Counted from the stretch's first letter, positions 37,412-46,330 are shown. The stretch: DNA of 64,000 bases from Euryhalocaulis caribicus (GCF_000412185.1 NZ_ASJA01000014.1:32135-96134); one strand, 5' to 3'. The notes: generated by a model not told the origin, from the sequence alone. A program made the numbers and translations.

Positions 37412-38040
37412 GCACGCAATCCCTGACCCGGTCCGACAAGACCGCCGCCACCCTTGGATCACTGCTTGTGATCACGGTCATCGGCGTCGCCTTTATCAAG
37501 GAATTCGGCGGCATCGATAACATGGCCGCCAAGCGCATCATCGGCATGGCGATGGGCGGCTTGCTGATCGTTGCGGGCAATCTTCTGCCCAAGCTGGTGC
37601 TGCCGCTGGGCGGACGCCGCGACAATCCGCGCGCCGCGGCCGAGCGGCTGGCCGGATTGCTCTTTGTCATGGCCGGACTGGTCCAGATCGCCGCCTGGCT
37701 GTTTGCGCCGCAGGACGCCCCGCTCATCGCCTCCATCGCCGGTCTTTCGGCCGTGGCGCTCGCCGGCGCCAACTATCTCCTGAAATCCATACGGCGTCCG
37801 GCGCAGGCGGCCTCAGGGGCGGACCCGCACGTCCGCGATAACCGCCTCCTTATCGGCAAGCGCGACGTGGTCTTCCACATCCTGCATGCGCTGGCCTGGG
37901 TGTTCGCCATGTTCCTGGCGGACGAAATCTGGGGCGATGCCTCCGCCAAATGGATGGTCATCGGCTTTGTCCTCAGCCAGGGCATGTTCATCGCCGCCCT
38001 GACCACCAGCCGCGTCATCCTTCAGGGCGGAAAATCCTAG
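37408..38040 (+). CDS. SdpI-family membrane protein
   Basis: The 210-residue multi-pass protein has about six membrane segments. It shows the SdpI-like features N-P/L-rich loop IVAGNLLPKLVLPLGGRRDN and DNRLLIGKRDVVFHILHALAW-like stretch, given here in pieces. In Bacillus SdpI gives immunity to the SdpC toxin and signals by sequestering SdpR; no sdpC gene is seen in the window, so the role here could be immunity to foreign toxin or envelope stress response. It is coupled to the ArsR gene. Confidence 0.8.
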   Translation: MSTQSLTRSDKTAATLGSLLVITVIGVAFIKEFGGIDNMAAKRIIGMAMGGLLIVAGNLLPKLVLPLGGRRDNPRAAAERLAGLLFVMAGLVQIAAWLFAPQDAPLIASIAGLSAVALAGANYLLKSIRRPAQAASGADPHVRDNRLLIGKRDVVFHILHALAWVFAMFLADEIWGDASAKWMVIGFVLSQGMFIAALTTSRVILQGGKS

Positions 38041-38504
38041 GCCCGCTCCACCCGGAAGGCGAAGCAGCCGGCGCGCGAGTTTCGCACATGGACATAGGCG
38101 ACATCGGGATGGATCAGCGCGCCGCGCAATTCCATCTCCAGCGCCGCCGGGTCGTCCACCAGACGGTTTTCCGCATAGACGATCCGGTGATCCGCGTCAT
38201 AGGCCCGGATCGTCCGCGCCCCGCCCCGCGCCACCGTCGGCAGGCGGCCATTGCAGCGCCGCCGCCTGCACGCCGCTTCATGGATGAAAACCGGCCCGGC
38301 TTCCCAGAACGGCCCCGGCGGATTGGGGGCATAGGAGAACAACAGCGCCCCCTCCCCCTCGCCAATGTTCCGCAGGCACAGCCGGCACGGGAACCCCGCC
38401 CCGGTCGAAACCATGCGCGCGGCGGGCCGCCCCGCCGCATCCGGCCCGCCCGCGCGGATCGCGTCAGCGGTTTCGGCGGTGATGGGAACGATATTCAGGA
38501 TCAT
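38037..38504 (-). CDS. DUF1203 family protein
   Basis: The 155-residue cytosolic protein fits DUF1203: PCRLCLRNIGEGEGALLFSY, GPFWEAGPVFIHEAAC, IVYAENRLVDDPAALE and ALIHPDVAYVHVRNSRAGC. The cysteine and histidine pattern could bind a metal. GGAG lies eight bases before the ATG at 38504; longer frames upstream lack support. The stop overlaps the SdpI-like stop (CTAG). Function unknown. Confidence 0.85.
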   Translation of the reverse strand: MILNIVPITAETADAIRAGGPDAAGRPAARMVSTGAGFPCRLCLRNIGEGEGALLFSYAPNPPGPFWEAGPVFIHEAACRRRRCNGRLPTVARGGARTIRAYDADHRIVYAENRLVDDPAALEMELRGALIHPDVAYVHVRNSRAGCFAFRVERA

Positions 38505-38599
38505 GGGGAAAACTCCGTCTTTTGATGACGAAGCCTTGGCCTCGAATTCCGGCGATGGCGACCCGAACCTTGCGCTCCCCGCCCTCGCGCGCAGAGGGT

Positions 38600-39115
38600 T
38601 TACCTCACCGCATAAAGAAACCGCGCATAGCCGATCTCTGCCGCGTTCTTCATCAGTTCGATATTCACCCAGGCCGCAACATCGCCAAAGGGCCGGTCGC
38701 GGAACGGCCAGCGGGTCCGCTCGGCCGAGGCCAGATCCGCTTCGCCGAGACCCTCCAGCCGTCCCCGCCAGTCTTCCCGCAACCCGTCCAGCCACGCGCG
38801 CACGCCGTCGGCCTCCCCCGGCCAGACCACGTCTTCATGGGAGAGCGTCCCCTCGCCGAACGCATGATCCAGCGCCATCGACCACCAGAATCCGATATGC
38901 CAGGTTGTCCAGGCGATGGAGGGCGGGCCAAGGTCATAGCCCTCGCTCTCCGGCCATTCGCCGCGCCACGCCCCGCCCGCATCCTTGCGGACATGCAGCC
39001 CCTTTTCCGCGGGCCGCCACAGGCATTCTTCGGTCGTCAGGTCTTCGAGATGATATTCAGTCAGCGCCCAGGCCGTATCGAACTGGCGGAGGAGATATCC
39101 GCGCGCCGCGCTCAT
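38600..39115 (-). CDS. DinB-superfamily protein
   Basis: The 171 residues resemble the DinB/YfiT four-helix bundle: LLRQFDTAWALTEYHLEDL, WRPAEKGLHV, PPSIAWTTWHIGFWWSMALDHAFG with histidines at the usual metal positions, and NIELMKNAAEIGYARFL. These enzymes are metal-dependent thiol transferases or of unknown role. It lies five bases after the yciB stop on the same strand, so it is the last gene in the mtaB-ftsY-yciB unit. Confidence 0.82.
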   Translation of the reverse strand: MSAARGYLLRQFDTAWALTEYHLEDLTTEECLWRPAEKGLHVRKDAGGAWRGEWPESEGYDLGPPSIAWTTWHIGFWWSMALDHAFGEGTLSHEDVVWPGEADGVRAWLDGLREDWRGRLEGLGEADLASAERTRWPFRDRPFGDVAAWVNIELMKNAAEIGYARFLYAVR

Positions 39116-39119
39116 CGGC

Positions 39120-39809
39120 TCAGGACGCTTCCTCTTCCTGCTCGGCCGACTTGTTGTCGCGCCCCGCTTCGTAGTCCTCGTTGGACCGGTCGGTCCATTT
39201 CAGGGTCAGCGGCACATTGGCCATGGCGAACACGAAGGTCAGCGGGATTACGCCCAGCACCTTGAAATTCACCCAGAACCCCTCGCTCATCGTGCGCCAC
39301 ACCACTTCGTTCAGGATGGCCAGGAACACGAACCACAGCGCCCATCGCACGGCCAGCGTGCGCCAGACCGGATCGGGCAGGGTGAACATGGACCCGAAGG
39401 CCAGCTTCCAGACATTCCGCCCGGCCACCAGCGACCCGAATATGATCACCGCATAGACCAGATTCATGATGGTCGGCTTGATGTAGATGATCAGCTTGGA
39501 ATGGAAGGCCAGCGCGATGCCGCCCATGGCCAGCACCAGCACGGTGGTGGCGATCAGCAGATAGGACAGCCGCTTTTGCACCAGCTTGGCGTAGATGAAG
39601 GCCACGGCCGCCGCGGCCATGTACAGTCCCGTCGCCCAGAAAATCGCCTGATCGGCGCCGATCAGGCCGCCGGTTCCGTCCTCGCCCGGCTCCATCCGGA
39701 AAAAGACGTTGTAGGAGAGGGTGAAGAGTAGAACCGGACCGATATCGACCAGCAGCTTCTTCAATTGCTGGCCGGCCTGTTCGTCGGTCATCTTTTCCGT
39801 CTGGCTCAC
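39120..39809 (-). CDS. yciB: Inner membrane septation protein YciB/IspZ
   Basis: This multi-pass inner-membrane protein has been linked to septum formation and envelope integrity. The 229-residue protein has about five or six hydrophobic helices and the family motifs GPVLLFTLSYNVF, FIYAKLVQKRLSYLLI, IIYIKPTIMNLVYA and LNEVVWRTMSEGFWVNFKV. The GTG start overlaps the ftsY stop by 4 bp (GTGA). The acidic C-terminal tail (DNKSAEQEEEAS) is lineage-specific. Confidence 0.92.
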   Translation of the reverse strand: MSQTEKMTDEQAGQQLKKLLVDIGPVLLFTLSYNVFFRMEPGEDGTGGLIGADQAIFWATGLYMAAAAVAFIYAKLVQKRLSYLLIATTVLVLAMGGIALAFHSKLIIYIKPTIMNLVYAVIIFGSLVAGRNVWKLAFGSMFTLPDPVWRTLAVRWALWFVFLAILNEVVWRTMSEGFWVNFKVLGVIPLTFVFAMANVPLTLKWTDRSNEDYEAGRDNKSAEQEEEAS

Positions 39810-40747
39810 GCGCTCTCCTTCTCCAGTCCGACCAGCCCGCGCGCGAATGCTTCCGCGTCGAACGGCTGCAGGTCGTCCACCCCTTCGCCCACCCCGATAT
39901 AATAGATCGGCAAATCGTGCTTTTCCGCCACCGCCATCAGCACGCCGCCCTTCGCCGTGCCGTCCAGCTTGGTCATCACAAGGCCCGAGACCTCGGCGGC
40001 CTGTTTGAAGATTTCCGCCTGGCTGAGCGCGTTCTGGCCGACCGTGGCGTCCAGCACAAGGATCACCTCGTGCGGCGCCTTGGGATCCTTTTTCTTCAGG
40101 ACCCGGACGATCTTCTCCAGCTCTTCCATCAGTTCGCGGCGGTTCTGCAGCCGCCCGGCGGTGTCGGCCAGCACCACGTTGCGGCCCTGCATCATCGCCT
40201 GCCCGTAGGCGTCAAAGATCAGGCCCGCCGCGTCCGCGCCGATATCCTTCTTGATGATCGGCGTGTTTGTCCGGTCGGCCCAGGCGGCGACCTGTTCCAC
40301 GGCGGCGGCGCGGAACGTATCGCCCGCCGCGATCAGGGGGCGCCAGTTCTCGTCGTTCAGCTTCTGGGAAATCTTGCCCAGCGTCGTGGTCTTGCCGGAG
40401 CCGTTCACGCCCACGAACAGCACCACGCGCGGCGGCGCGCCGGAAAGGTCCAACGGCTTTTCATAGGGCTTCAAGCGCTTGGCGATCTCGGCCGCCAGCG
40501 CTTCCTTGATCTCGGCCTCGCTGACATTCTCGCCGAAGCGCTGTTCTTTCAGCGCCTCGACAATCTCCATCGCCGCCACGCCGCCAAGGTCGGAGGCGAT
40601 CAGCAGCTCTTCCAGCTCGTCCAGCGTCTCCCGGTCCAGCGGCTTTTTGGCGATCGCCGCCACCCCCTCCGACAGCCGGTCGGAGGAGCGTTTCAATCCC
40701 TTCGCAAAGCGGGAGAACAGGCCGGGCTTCTTGTCCTGATCGCTCAC
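39806..40747 (-). CDS. ftsY: Signal recognition particle receptor FtsY
   Basis: It is the GTPase receptor that docks SRP-ribosome complexes at the membrane; its partner Ffh is encoded at 55798. The 313 residues contain an N domain (LKRSSDRLSEGVAAI) and a G domain with GVNGSGKTTTLGK, LADTAGR and TKLDGTAKGG. The acidic A domain of E. coli FtsY is nearly absent, as is common in alphaproteobacteria. The GTG start overlaps the mtaB stop and the stop overlaps the yciB start. Confidence 0.97.
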   Translation of the reverse strand: MSDQDKKPGLFSRFAKGLKRSSDRLSEGVAAIAKKPLDRETLDELEELLIASDLGGVAAMEIVEALKEQRFGENVSEAEIKEALAAEIAKRLKPYEKPLDLSGAPPRVVLFVGVNGSGKTTTLGKISQKLNDENWRPLIAAGDTFRAAAVEQVAAWADRTNTPIIKKDIGADAAGLIFDAYGQAMMQGRNVVLADTAGRLQNRRELMEELEKIVRVLKKKDPKAPHEVILVLDATVGQNALSQAEIFKQAAEVSGLVMTKLDGTAKGGVLMAVAEKHDLPIYYIGVGEGVDDLQPFDAEAFARGLVGLEKESA

Positions 40748-42009
40748 GCGGCGGCCTGCATCTCTTTTTTCGGGTTCACCCCGCCCAGCGTCAGTTCAAC
40801 GATGTCGCCCGGCTGGCCGCCGATCATGCGGACCGGGGTGAAATCCTCGTCCCGCGCAAAGCCCGGCTTCTCCACCAGCGCCCGCGCAGCCGTCCCGGCG
40901 CGGCGGTCCAGATGGCGGTTCAGCGCCGCGTCCCCGGCCTCACGCAGGCGCGCCGCGCGCTCCTTGACCAAGGCCCGGTCCAGCTGCGGCATCCGCGCGG
41001 CGGGCGTGCCCTCGCGGGGGCTGAACGGAAAGACGTGCAGATAGGACAGCCCGCATTCCTCCACCAGGCTCACGGCGTTATCGAACATCGCCTCGGTCTC
41101 GGTCGGGAAGCCGGCGATCAGGTCCGCCCCGAACGCTACGTCCGGCCTTGCGGCGCGGATCTTGTCGGTCAGCGCGATGGCGTGATGGCGCAGATGCCGC
41201 CGCTTCATCCGCTTCAGCATCATGTCGTCGCCATGCTGCAGCGACAGGTGCAGATGCGGCATCAGGCGCGGCTCGCTTCCGATCAGCTCGAACAGCACAT
41301 CGTCAATCTCCACCGCGTCGATGGAGGACAGCCGCAGGCGCGGCAGTTCGGGAATCTCCCGCAGGATGGCCCCGGCCAGCACGCCCAGCTCCGGCTTGCC
41401 GTCCAGATCCTCGCCCCAGGAGGTGATGTCCACGCCCGTCAGCACGATTTCCTGGTGCCCGGTCTCCACCAGCCGCCGCACCCGCGTCACCACCTCGTCG
41501 GCGGGGACGGAGCGCGAATTGCCGCGGCCATAGGGAATGATGCAGAAGGTGCAGCGATGGTCGCAGCCGGTCTGGACCTGCACATGCGCGCGGGCGCGCT
41601 TGTCCATGCCCTCCACCACCGCGCCGCGCGGGCGGGTGGCGCGCATGATGTCGGAGACCTGGACCCGGCCGCCCTCGCCCTTGGCAAGGCGGTCCCAGGC
41701 GCCGCGGGTCAGCTTTTCCTCATTGCCGATCACGCGGCTGACTTCCGGCATGGCGTCGAACGCGCCCGGCTCCACCTGCGCGGCGCAGCCCGTCACGATG
41801 ACCTGCGCGTCCGGATTGGCGCGATGCGCCTTTCGGATGCGCTGGCGCGTCTGGCGCACGGCCTCGCCGGTCACCGCGCAGCTATTGACGATGACGGCGT
41901 TTTCCAGCCCCGCGGCCCGCGCATGGTCGCGCATGACCTCGCTCTCCCAGCTGTTCAGCCGGCAGCCGAGCGTCTCGACCCGCAGATTATCTTTCGCGCC
42001 TGTCGTCAT
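40744..42009 (-). CDS. mtaB: tRNA (t6A37) methylthiotransferase MtaB
   Basis: This radical-SAM enzyme converts t6A37 to ms2t6A37 in tRNAs reading ANN codons. The 421 residues show the N-terminal cluster cysteines (LGCRLN, NSCAVT, TGCAAQ), the radical-SAM CxxxCxxC in CDHRCTFCIIPYGRG, and a TRAM-like C terminus (GDIVELTLGG). I chose the ATG at 42009 over a GTG 24 bases upstream; neither has a good ribosome site. It heads the mtaB-ftsY-yciB-dinB unit. Confidence 0.93.
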   Translation of the reverse strand: MTTGAKDNLRVETLGCRLNSWESEVMRDHARAAGLENAVIVNSCAVTGEAVRQTRQRIRKAHRANPDAQVIVTGCAAQVEPGAFDAMPEVSRVIGNEEKLTRGAWDRLAKGEGGRVQVSDIMRATRPRGAVVEGMDKRARAHVQVQTGCDHRCTFCIIPYGRGNSRSVPADEVVTRVRRLVETGHQEIVLTGVDITSWGEDLDGKPELGVLAGAILREIPELPRLRLSSIDAVEIDDVLFELIGSEPRLMPHLHLSLQHGDDMMLKRMKRRHLRHHAIALTDKIRAARPDVAFGADLIAGFPTETEAMFDNAVSLVEECGLSYLHVFPFSPREGTPAARMPQLDRALVKERAARLREAGDAALNRHLDRRAGTAARALVEKPGFARDEDFTPVRMIGGQPGDIVELTLGGVNPKKEMQAAA

Positions 42010-42119
42010 AGCGGCGGGAAACTGGGCTTTCACAGGAATTTTATCAAGCGCGGGAACTGTTCGCCCCGTCCGTCATTTAACTGTCACGCGCCGCGCCAAC
42101 GCACACATGAGTTATCCCC

Positions 42120-42341
42120 ATGACAAGACGCTATAACGAAGGCACCAAGGTCGAGTGGTACTGGGGCCAGGGGGAGGCCACGGGAATCGTCTCCGAAATC
42201 TTCACCCATGACGTCACCCGCACCATCAAGGGCTCGGAAATCAAGCGCGAAGCGTCGGAGGACTGCCCCGCCTACCTGATCGAACAGGATGACGGCGACT
42301 CCGTCCTTAAATCCCACTCAGAGGTCCACAAGGCGTTTTAG
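42120..42341 (+). CDS. DUF2945 / hypervirulence-associated TUDOR-domain protein
   Basis: The 73-residue protein fits the small TUDOR-like DUF2945 family: FNEGTKVEWYWGQGEATGIV-like start (here YNEGTKVEWYWGQG), IFTHDVTRTIKGSEIKREAS, PAYLIEQDDG and VLKSHSEVHK. Function is unknown. It sits on the opposite strand inside what is often a continuous dapF-mtaB-ftsY unit, two bases from the dapF stop. Confidence 0.85.
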   Translation: MTRRYNEGTKVEWYWGQGEATGIVSEIFTHDVTRTIKGSEIKREASEDCPAYLIEQDDGDSVLKSHSEVHKAF

Positions 42342-42343
42342 GT

Positions 42344-43159
42344 CTAGAGCGGAAGCGACCCTTCGCCTTCCAGCTCGACCGGGCCGGTCATGAAAACATG
42401 GCCGTTGCCGCGCCAGTCGATCAGCAATTCGCCGCCATCCACGATCACGCTGGCCTTGCGCTCGCACATCCGCCGGCGGTGCGCGGCGACCAGCGCGGCG
42501 CACGCGCCCGTGCCGCAGGCCTTGGTCAGGCCCGCCCCGCGCTCCCACACCCGAAGGCGGATGCGGTCCGGCGCCTGCACTTCGGCAAAGCCGACATTCA
42601 CCCCTTCCGGGAAGAGCGGGTGGCGCTCGATCATCCGGCCCACCGTCTCGGCGGGGGCCTTCTCCGCGTCCTCAACGAAAAAGACGACATGCGGATTGCC
42701 CATATTCACCGCCCCGGGCAGCTGCAGCACCGGGTTGTCGATCGGGCCGATCTTCAGATCGATGCCGCGCGTATCCATGCGCTCTTCCAGCGGAATCTCC
42801 GTCCAGTCCAGCTTCGGCGGCCCCATATCGATGGTGATGGCATGCTCTCCGGCGCGCTCGGCGCGCAGGTTTCCGCCCGTTGTCGCAATGGTCAGGCGGG
42901 AATGGCCCGTCTCGTTCATCAGGAACCAGGCGACGCAGCGCGCGGCGTTGCCGCAGGCCCCGACCTCACCGCCATCGGCGTTCCAGATGCGCATGAAGAC
43001 ATCGGCCTCGCCGGACGGCTCCATGGCGATCACCTGATCGGCGCGCGTCGCCTTGGCGATGGCCGCGGCCTGGTCCTCGGCCAGGGTCAGGCGGCCCTTC
43101 TCCCGGGCGTCGAAGATGGCAAACGCGTTGCCGGCCCCGTTCATCTTCAAAAACCGCAT
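42344..43159 (-). CDS. dapF: Diaminopimelate epimerase
   Basis: It converts LL- to meso-diaminopimelate for peptidoglycan and lysine. The 271 residues carry the two catalytic cysteines C69 (GACGNAARC) and C215 (KACGTGAC), the N-terminal FLKMNGAGNAF and the HVVFFVED segment. The ATG at 43159 has AGAGGCGG upstream; a 52-residue extension is rejected. It is convergent with the DUF2945 gene and divergent from bioY. Confidence 0.96.
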   Translation of the reverse strand: MRFLKMNGAGNAFAIFDAREKGRLTLAEDQAAAIAKATRADQVIAMEPSGEADVFMRIWNADGGEVGACGNAARCVAWFLMNETGHSRLTIATTGGNLRAERAGEHAITIDMGPPKLDWTEIPLEERMDTRGIDLKIGPIDNPVLQLPGAVNMGNPHVVFFVEDAEKAPAETVGRMIERHPLFPEGVNVGFAEVQAPDRIRLRVWERGAGLTKACGTGACAALVAAHRRRMCERKASVIVDGGELLIDWRGNGHVFMTGPVELEGEGSLPL

Positions 43160-43305
43160 ATAACCGCCTCTGTCCGCCGCGCCCGCATCCTGTGAATGAC
43201 CAGACGCATATGGCGTTTTCATGAGCGTGGACACTGGAACTCTCCGCCCGGCTGCGCTAGCCGGAGTGATGAAACAAATCGCACGCCAAAGATAGGAAGG
43301 CCCCG

Positions 43306-43857
43306 ATGATCGCAAGGTCCATCACTGTCCCCCGCCCGAACTCTATGCTGGCCCTCCTTTCCAGCGCCCTAATCGGATCGCTGATTCTGGCGCTGGCCGC
43401 GCGCATCAACGCGCCGATGTGGCCGGTGCCGATGACGCTGCAGACGCTGGCCCTGGTCCTGATCGGCTCCTATGCCGGGGCGCGCGGCGCGGCGCTGGCC
43501 GTCACCGCCTATCTGGCGGAGGGCCTGATGGGCCTTCCCGTCTTCACCGCCGGCGCGGGCCCGGCCTATTTCGCCGGCCCGACCGGGGGATATCTGATCG
43601 CCTTCCTGCCGGCGGCGTGGCTGGCCGGTTACGCCTCTGACCGCGGCTGGCTGCGCAACGCCTTCGCCGCGTTTGCCGTGTTCGCCGCGGCGCACGCCAT
43701 CGTGCTGGCCGGCGGCGTCGCCTGGCTGGCCGTGACGCTGGGCGCGACGGCGGCGATTGCGGGCGGCCTGCTGCCCTTCCTGCCGGGCGCGCTGGTGAAA
43801 TCGGCGCTGGCGACGGCGGTCACCGCCGCCGCCCGTCCCGCAAAACGCGCCGCCTGA
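43306..43857 (+). CDS. bioY: Biotin transporter BioY
   Basis: This is the substrate-binding S component of an ECF-type biotin transporter and can act alone in some bacteria. The 183-residue membrane protein has VPMTLQTLALVLIGSYAGARG, YLAEGLMGLPVFTAGAG and GPTGGYLIAFLPAAWLAGYA (the BioY signature). AGGAAGG precedes the ATG. No bioM/bioN is adjacent, so it is either solitary or uses a distant energising module. Confidence 0.94.
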   Translation: MIARSITVPRPNSMLALLSSALIGSLILALAARINAPMWPVPMTLQTLALVLIGSYAGARGAALAVTAYLAEGLMGLPVFTAGAGPAYFAGPTGGYLIAFLPAAWLAGYASDRGWLRNAFAAFAVFAAAHAIVLAGGVAWLAVTLGATAAIAGGLLPFLPGALVKSALATAVTAAARPAKRAA

Positions 43858-43942
43858 CCGTTTCCCGCCTTTGCCTCTCCCGTCCGCTCGGCTAGGTTCG
43901 CCCGCGGGGATGTTCGGGAGAGGCAAGAGGCAAGACTCCATT

Positions 43943-46102
43943 ATGAGACACATGACCGCCGCCGCGCTGACCGCGGCGCTGATGTCCACGTCCGCGCTGG
44001 CGCAGGATGCGGATACGACTGAGGATTCACAGGACACGATGAGCGAGACGACCGAGGCCGCGGCCGCCGACCCCTTCCTCTGGCTGGAAGAGGTGGAGGG
44101 CGGGCGTGCGCTGACCCAGGTGCGCGAATGGAATTCCGGCACGCTGGATACGCTCAAGGCCGATCCGCTTTACGAGGAGCTCTATAACGAAGCCCTCGCA
44201 ATCGTGAACTCCGAAGACAAGATCGCCTATCCGTCGCAGCGCGGCGATCACGTCTATAATTTCTGGCAGGACGAGACCCACGTGAAGGGCATCTGGCGCC
44301 GCGCCACGCTGGAATCCTACATGTCGGGCGCGCCCGAATGGGACATCCTGCTGGACGTCGACGCGCTGGCCGAGGAAGAAGGCGAGTCCTGGGTCTATAA
44401 GGGCTCCTCCTGCGCCGAACCGGCCAATCGCCGCTGCATCATCACCCTGTCGCCGGGCGGCTCCGACGCCGCAGTGCGCCGGGAATTCGATGTCGAGACC
44501 AAGTCCTTCGTCGAGGATGGCTACGCCCTGCCCGTCGCCAAGGGCTTCACGAGCTGGATCAGCGAGGACGAACTGCTGGTCGCCACCGACTGGGGCGAGG
44601 GTACGATGACCGAGTCCGGCTACCCCTTCGTCGTGAAGACGTGGCGGCGCGGAACCCCGCTGGAGGACGCCGAGGAAGTGATCCGCGGCGACCAGACCGA
44701 TGTCGGCGTCTGGCCGTTCGCCATTCATACCGAGGCCCGCACCTATGTCGCCTTCTCCGAGGCCGACACTTTCTACGAGACCAAGTGGTGGATGCTGGAC
44801 GCGGAAGGCGAGAAGGTGCAGCTGCCCCTGCCCGCCAAGTCCTCCATCACCGACATCCATGAAGGCCAGCTTTTGGTCGCCCTGCAGGAAGACTGGGCGC
44901 CCGAATCGGGCGGCGCGTTCACCTCGGGTCAGCTCGTCTCCTTCGATATCGACCAGTATCTGGAAACCGGCGAGCTGGGCGGCGTACAGGCCGTCTATAC
45001 GCCGGACGACCGCTCGGCCTTCCAGTCCGCCTCCGCCACCGCGGCGGGCGTGATCGTCTCGATCACCGAGAACGTGCAGGGCCAGGCCTGGCTCTACACG
45101 CTGGACGACGCCGGACAGTGGCAGTCCACGCGCATTCCGCTGGCTGAAAACTCCGTCGTCTCGCTGGCCGACGCGGACCGCGAGTCCGCCCTCGCCTTCT
45201 TCTCGGTCGAGAACATGCTGACCCCCGACACGCTCTACGCCGTGGACCTGACCACGCTGGAGCCCTCCGTCGCGGCGCAGCTTCCCGAATGGTTCGACTC
45301 CGCCACCATGGAGGTCGAGCAGATGGAGGCGGCCAGCAAGGACGGCACGAAAGTCCCGTATTTCGTGATGAAGCCCAAAGGCATTGAGCTGGACGGAACC
45401 AACCCGACCCTGCTCTACGGCTATGGCGGCTTCCAGGTGACGATGGACCCGTCCTACTCCGCCCTGCGCGGCAAGCTGTGGGTGGAAAACGGCGGCACGT
45501 TCGTGCTGGCCAATATCCGCGGCGGCGGCGAATTCGGCCCCGCCTGGCACCAGGCCGGCCTGAAGACCAACCGCCAGGTCATCTATGACGACTTCATCGC
45601 GGTGGGCGAGGACCTGATCGAGCGCGGCGTCACCGCCCCGGAGCATCTGGGCATCATGGGCGGCTCGAACGGCGGCCTGCTGATGGGCGTGATGTACACC
45701 CAGCGCCCGGATCTGTGGGGCGCGGTCGTCTGCCAGGTGCCGCTGCTGGACATGCTGCGCTATCACAAGCTGCTGGCCGGCGCGTCCTGGGTCGGCGAAT
45801 ACGGCTCCCCGGAAATTCCGGAAGAGCGCGAATTCCTGCAATCCATCTCGCCCTACCACAATGTCGCGGCGGACGCGGACTATCCGCCGATCTTCTTCGT
45901 GACCTCCACCAAGGATGACCGCGTCCATCCGGGCCACGCCCGCAAGATGGCCGCGCGCCTCGCCGAAGAAGGCCACGCCTTCGACTATTACGAAAACATC
46001 GAAGGCGGCCACTCCGCCGCCGCCAACCTGATCGAGACGGCCAACCGCGTCGCCCTCGAATACACCTGGCTCTGGGACCGCCTCAGCGGCGACGACGCCT
46101 AG
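43943..46102 (+). CDS. Secreted prolyl oligopeptidase family serine peptidase (S9A)
   Basis: The 719-residue enzyme has a signal peptide (ALTAALMSTSALAQD) and then the S9A layout: N-terminal DPFLWLEEVEGGRAL, a seven-blade propeller, and the hydrolase domain with YGYGGFQVTMDPSYS, GGSNGGLLMG (nucleophile S575), TKDDRVHPGHARK and the histidine in EGGHSAAAN. It probably cleaves proline-containing peptides in the periplasm. The ATG at 43943 is preferred to an upstream start as it begins the signal peptide. A strong terminator follows. Confidence 0.93.
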   Translation: MRHMTAAALTAALMSTSALAQDADTTEDSQDTMSETTEAAAADPFLWLEEVEGGRALTQVREWNSGTLDTLKADPLYEELYNEALAIVNSEDKIAYPSQRGDHVYNFWQDETHVKGIWRRATLESYMSGAPEWDILLDVDALAEEEGESWVYKGSSCAEPANRRCIITLSPGGSDAAVRREFDVETKSFVEDGYALPVAKGFTSWISEDELLVATDWGEGTMTESGYPFVVKTWRRGTPLEDAEEVIRGDQTDVGVWPFAIHTEARTYVAFSEADTFYETKWWMLDAEGEKVQLPLPAKSSITDIHEGQLLVALQEDWAPESGGAFTSGQLVSFDIDQYLETGELGGVQAVYTPDDRSAFQSASATAAGVIVSITENVQGQAWLYTLDDAGQWQSTRIPLAENSVVSLADADRESALAFFSVENMLTPDTLYAVDLTTLEPSVAAQLPEWFDSATMEVEQMEAASKDGTKVPYFVMKPKGIELDGTNPTLLYGYGGFQVTMDPSYSALRGKLWVENGGTFVLANIRGGGEFGPAWHQAGLKTNRQVIYDDFIAVGEDLIERGVTAPEHLGIMGGSNGGLLMGVMYTQRPDLWGAVVCQVPLLDMLRYHKLLAGASWVGEYGSPEIPEEREFLQSISPYHNVAADADYPPIFFVTSTKDDRVHPGHARKMAARLAEEGHAFDYYENIEGGHSAAANLIETANRVALEYTWLWDRLSGDDA

Positions 46103-46120
46103 AACCAGACCTGCACGCGT

Positions 46121-46157
46121 AAAAAAGCGCCCCTTCCGGAAACGGGAGGGGCGTTTT
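46121..46157 (+). terminator. Rho-independent terminator of the prolyl oligopeptidase gene
   Basis: A 10-bp stem with one wobble (CGCCCCTTCC 46128-46137 with GGGAGGGGCG 46144-46153) flanked by AAAAAA and TTTT lies 19 bp after the stop. The A-run allows it to act on both strands. Confidence 0.85.
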
Positions 46158-46209
46158 CCATGGAAAAACAGCCGGATTTGCCGGGGAAGTTCGCGGTTTC
46201 TGAAGTCCG

Positions 46210-46330
46210 CCTTCGAGACGCTGCTCCGCAGCTCCTCAGGCTAAGGGTGGGGGTTGGAAGCCGCTGTTTCTCAACCCGCCTCTATCACCCTTCCCCTGAG
46301 GAGCCGCGCCAAGGCGCGGCGTCTCGAAGG
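46210..46330. repeat. Inverted pair of a GAGACG...CTCAGG intergenic element
   Basis: The right arm (46286-46330) read in reverse complement matches the left arm (46210-46249) across CACCCTT, CCTGAGGAGC, a short GC-rich middle differing in length, and GCGTCTCGAAGG. Both copies hold their own small hairpin (CTGCTCCGCAG and GCCGCGCCAAGGCGCGGC). The arrangement suggests two insertions of one mobile palindromic element in opposite orientation. Confidence 0.6.

Noticed and set aside
37015..39115. An SdpC-type toxin gene next to the sdpRI-like pair
   Set aside because: No secreted peptide gene with a signal sequence and hydrophobic mature region was found nearby; the following genes are DUF1203 and DinB.
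44027..46012. Long (661-codon) frame antisense to the prolyl oligopeptidase
   Set aside because: Same artefact: frame is fully inside a well-supported gene and the translation has no recognisable domain.
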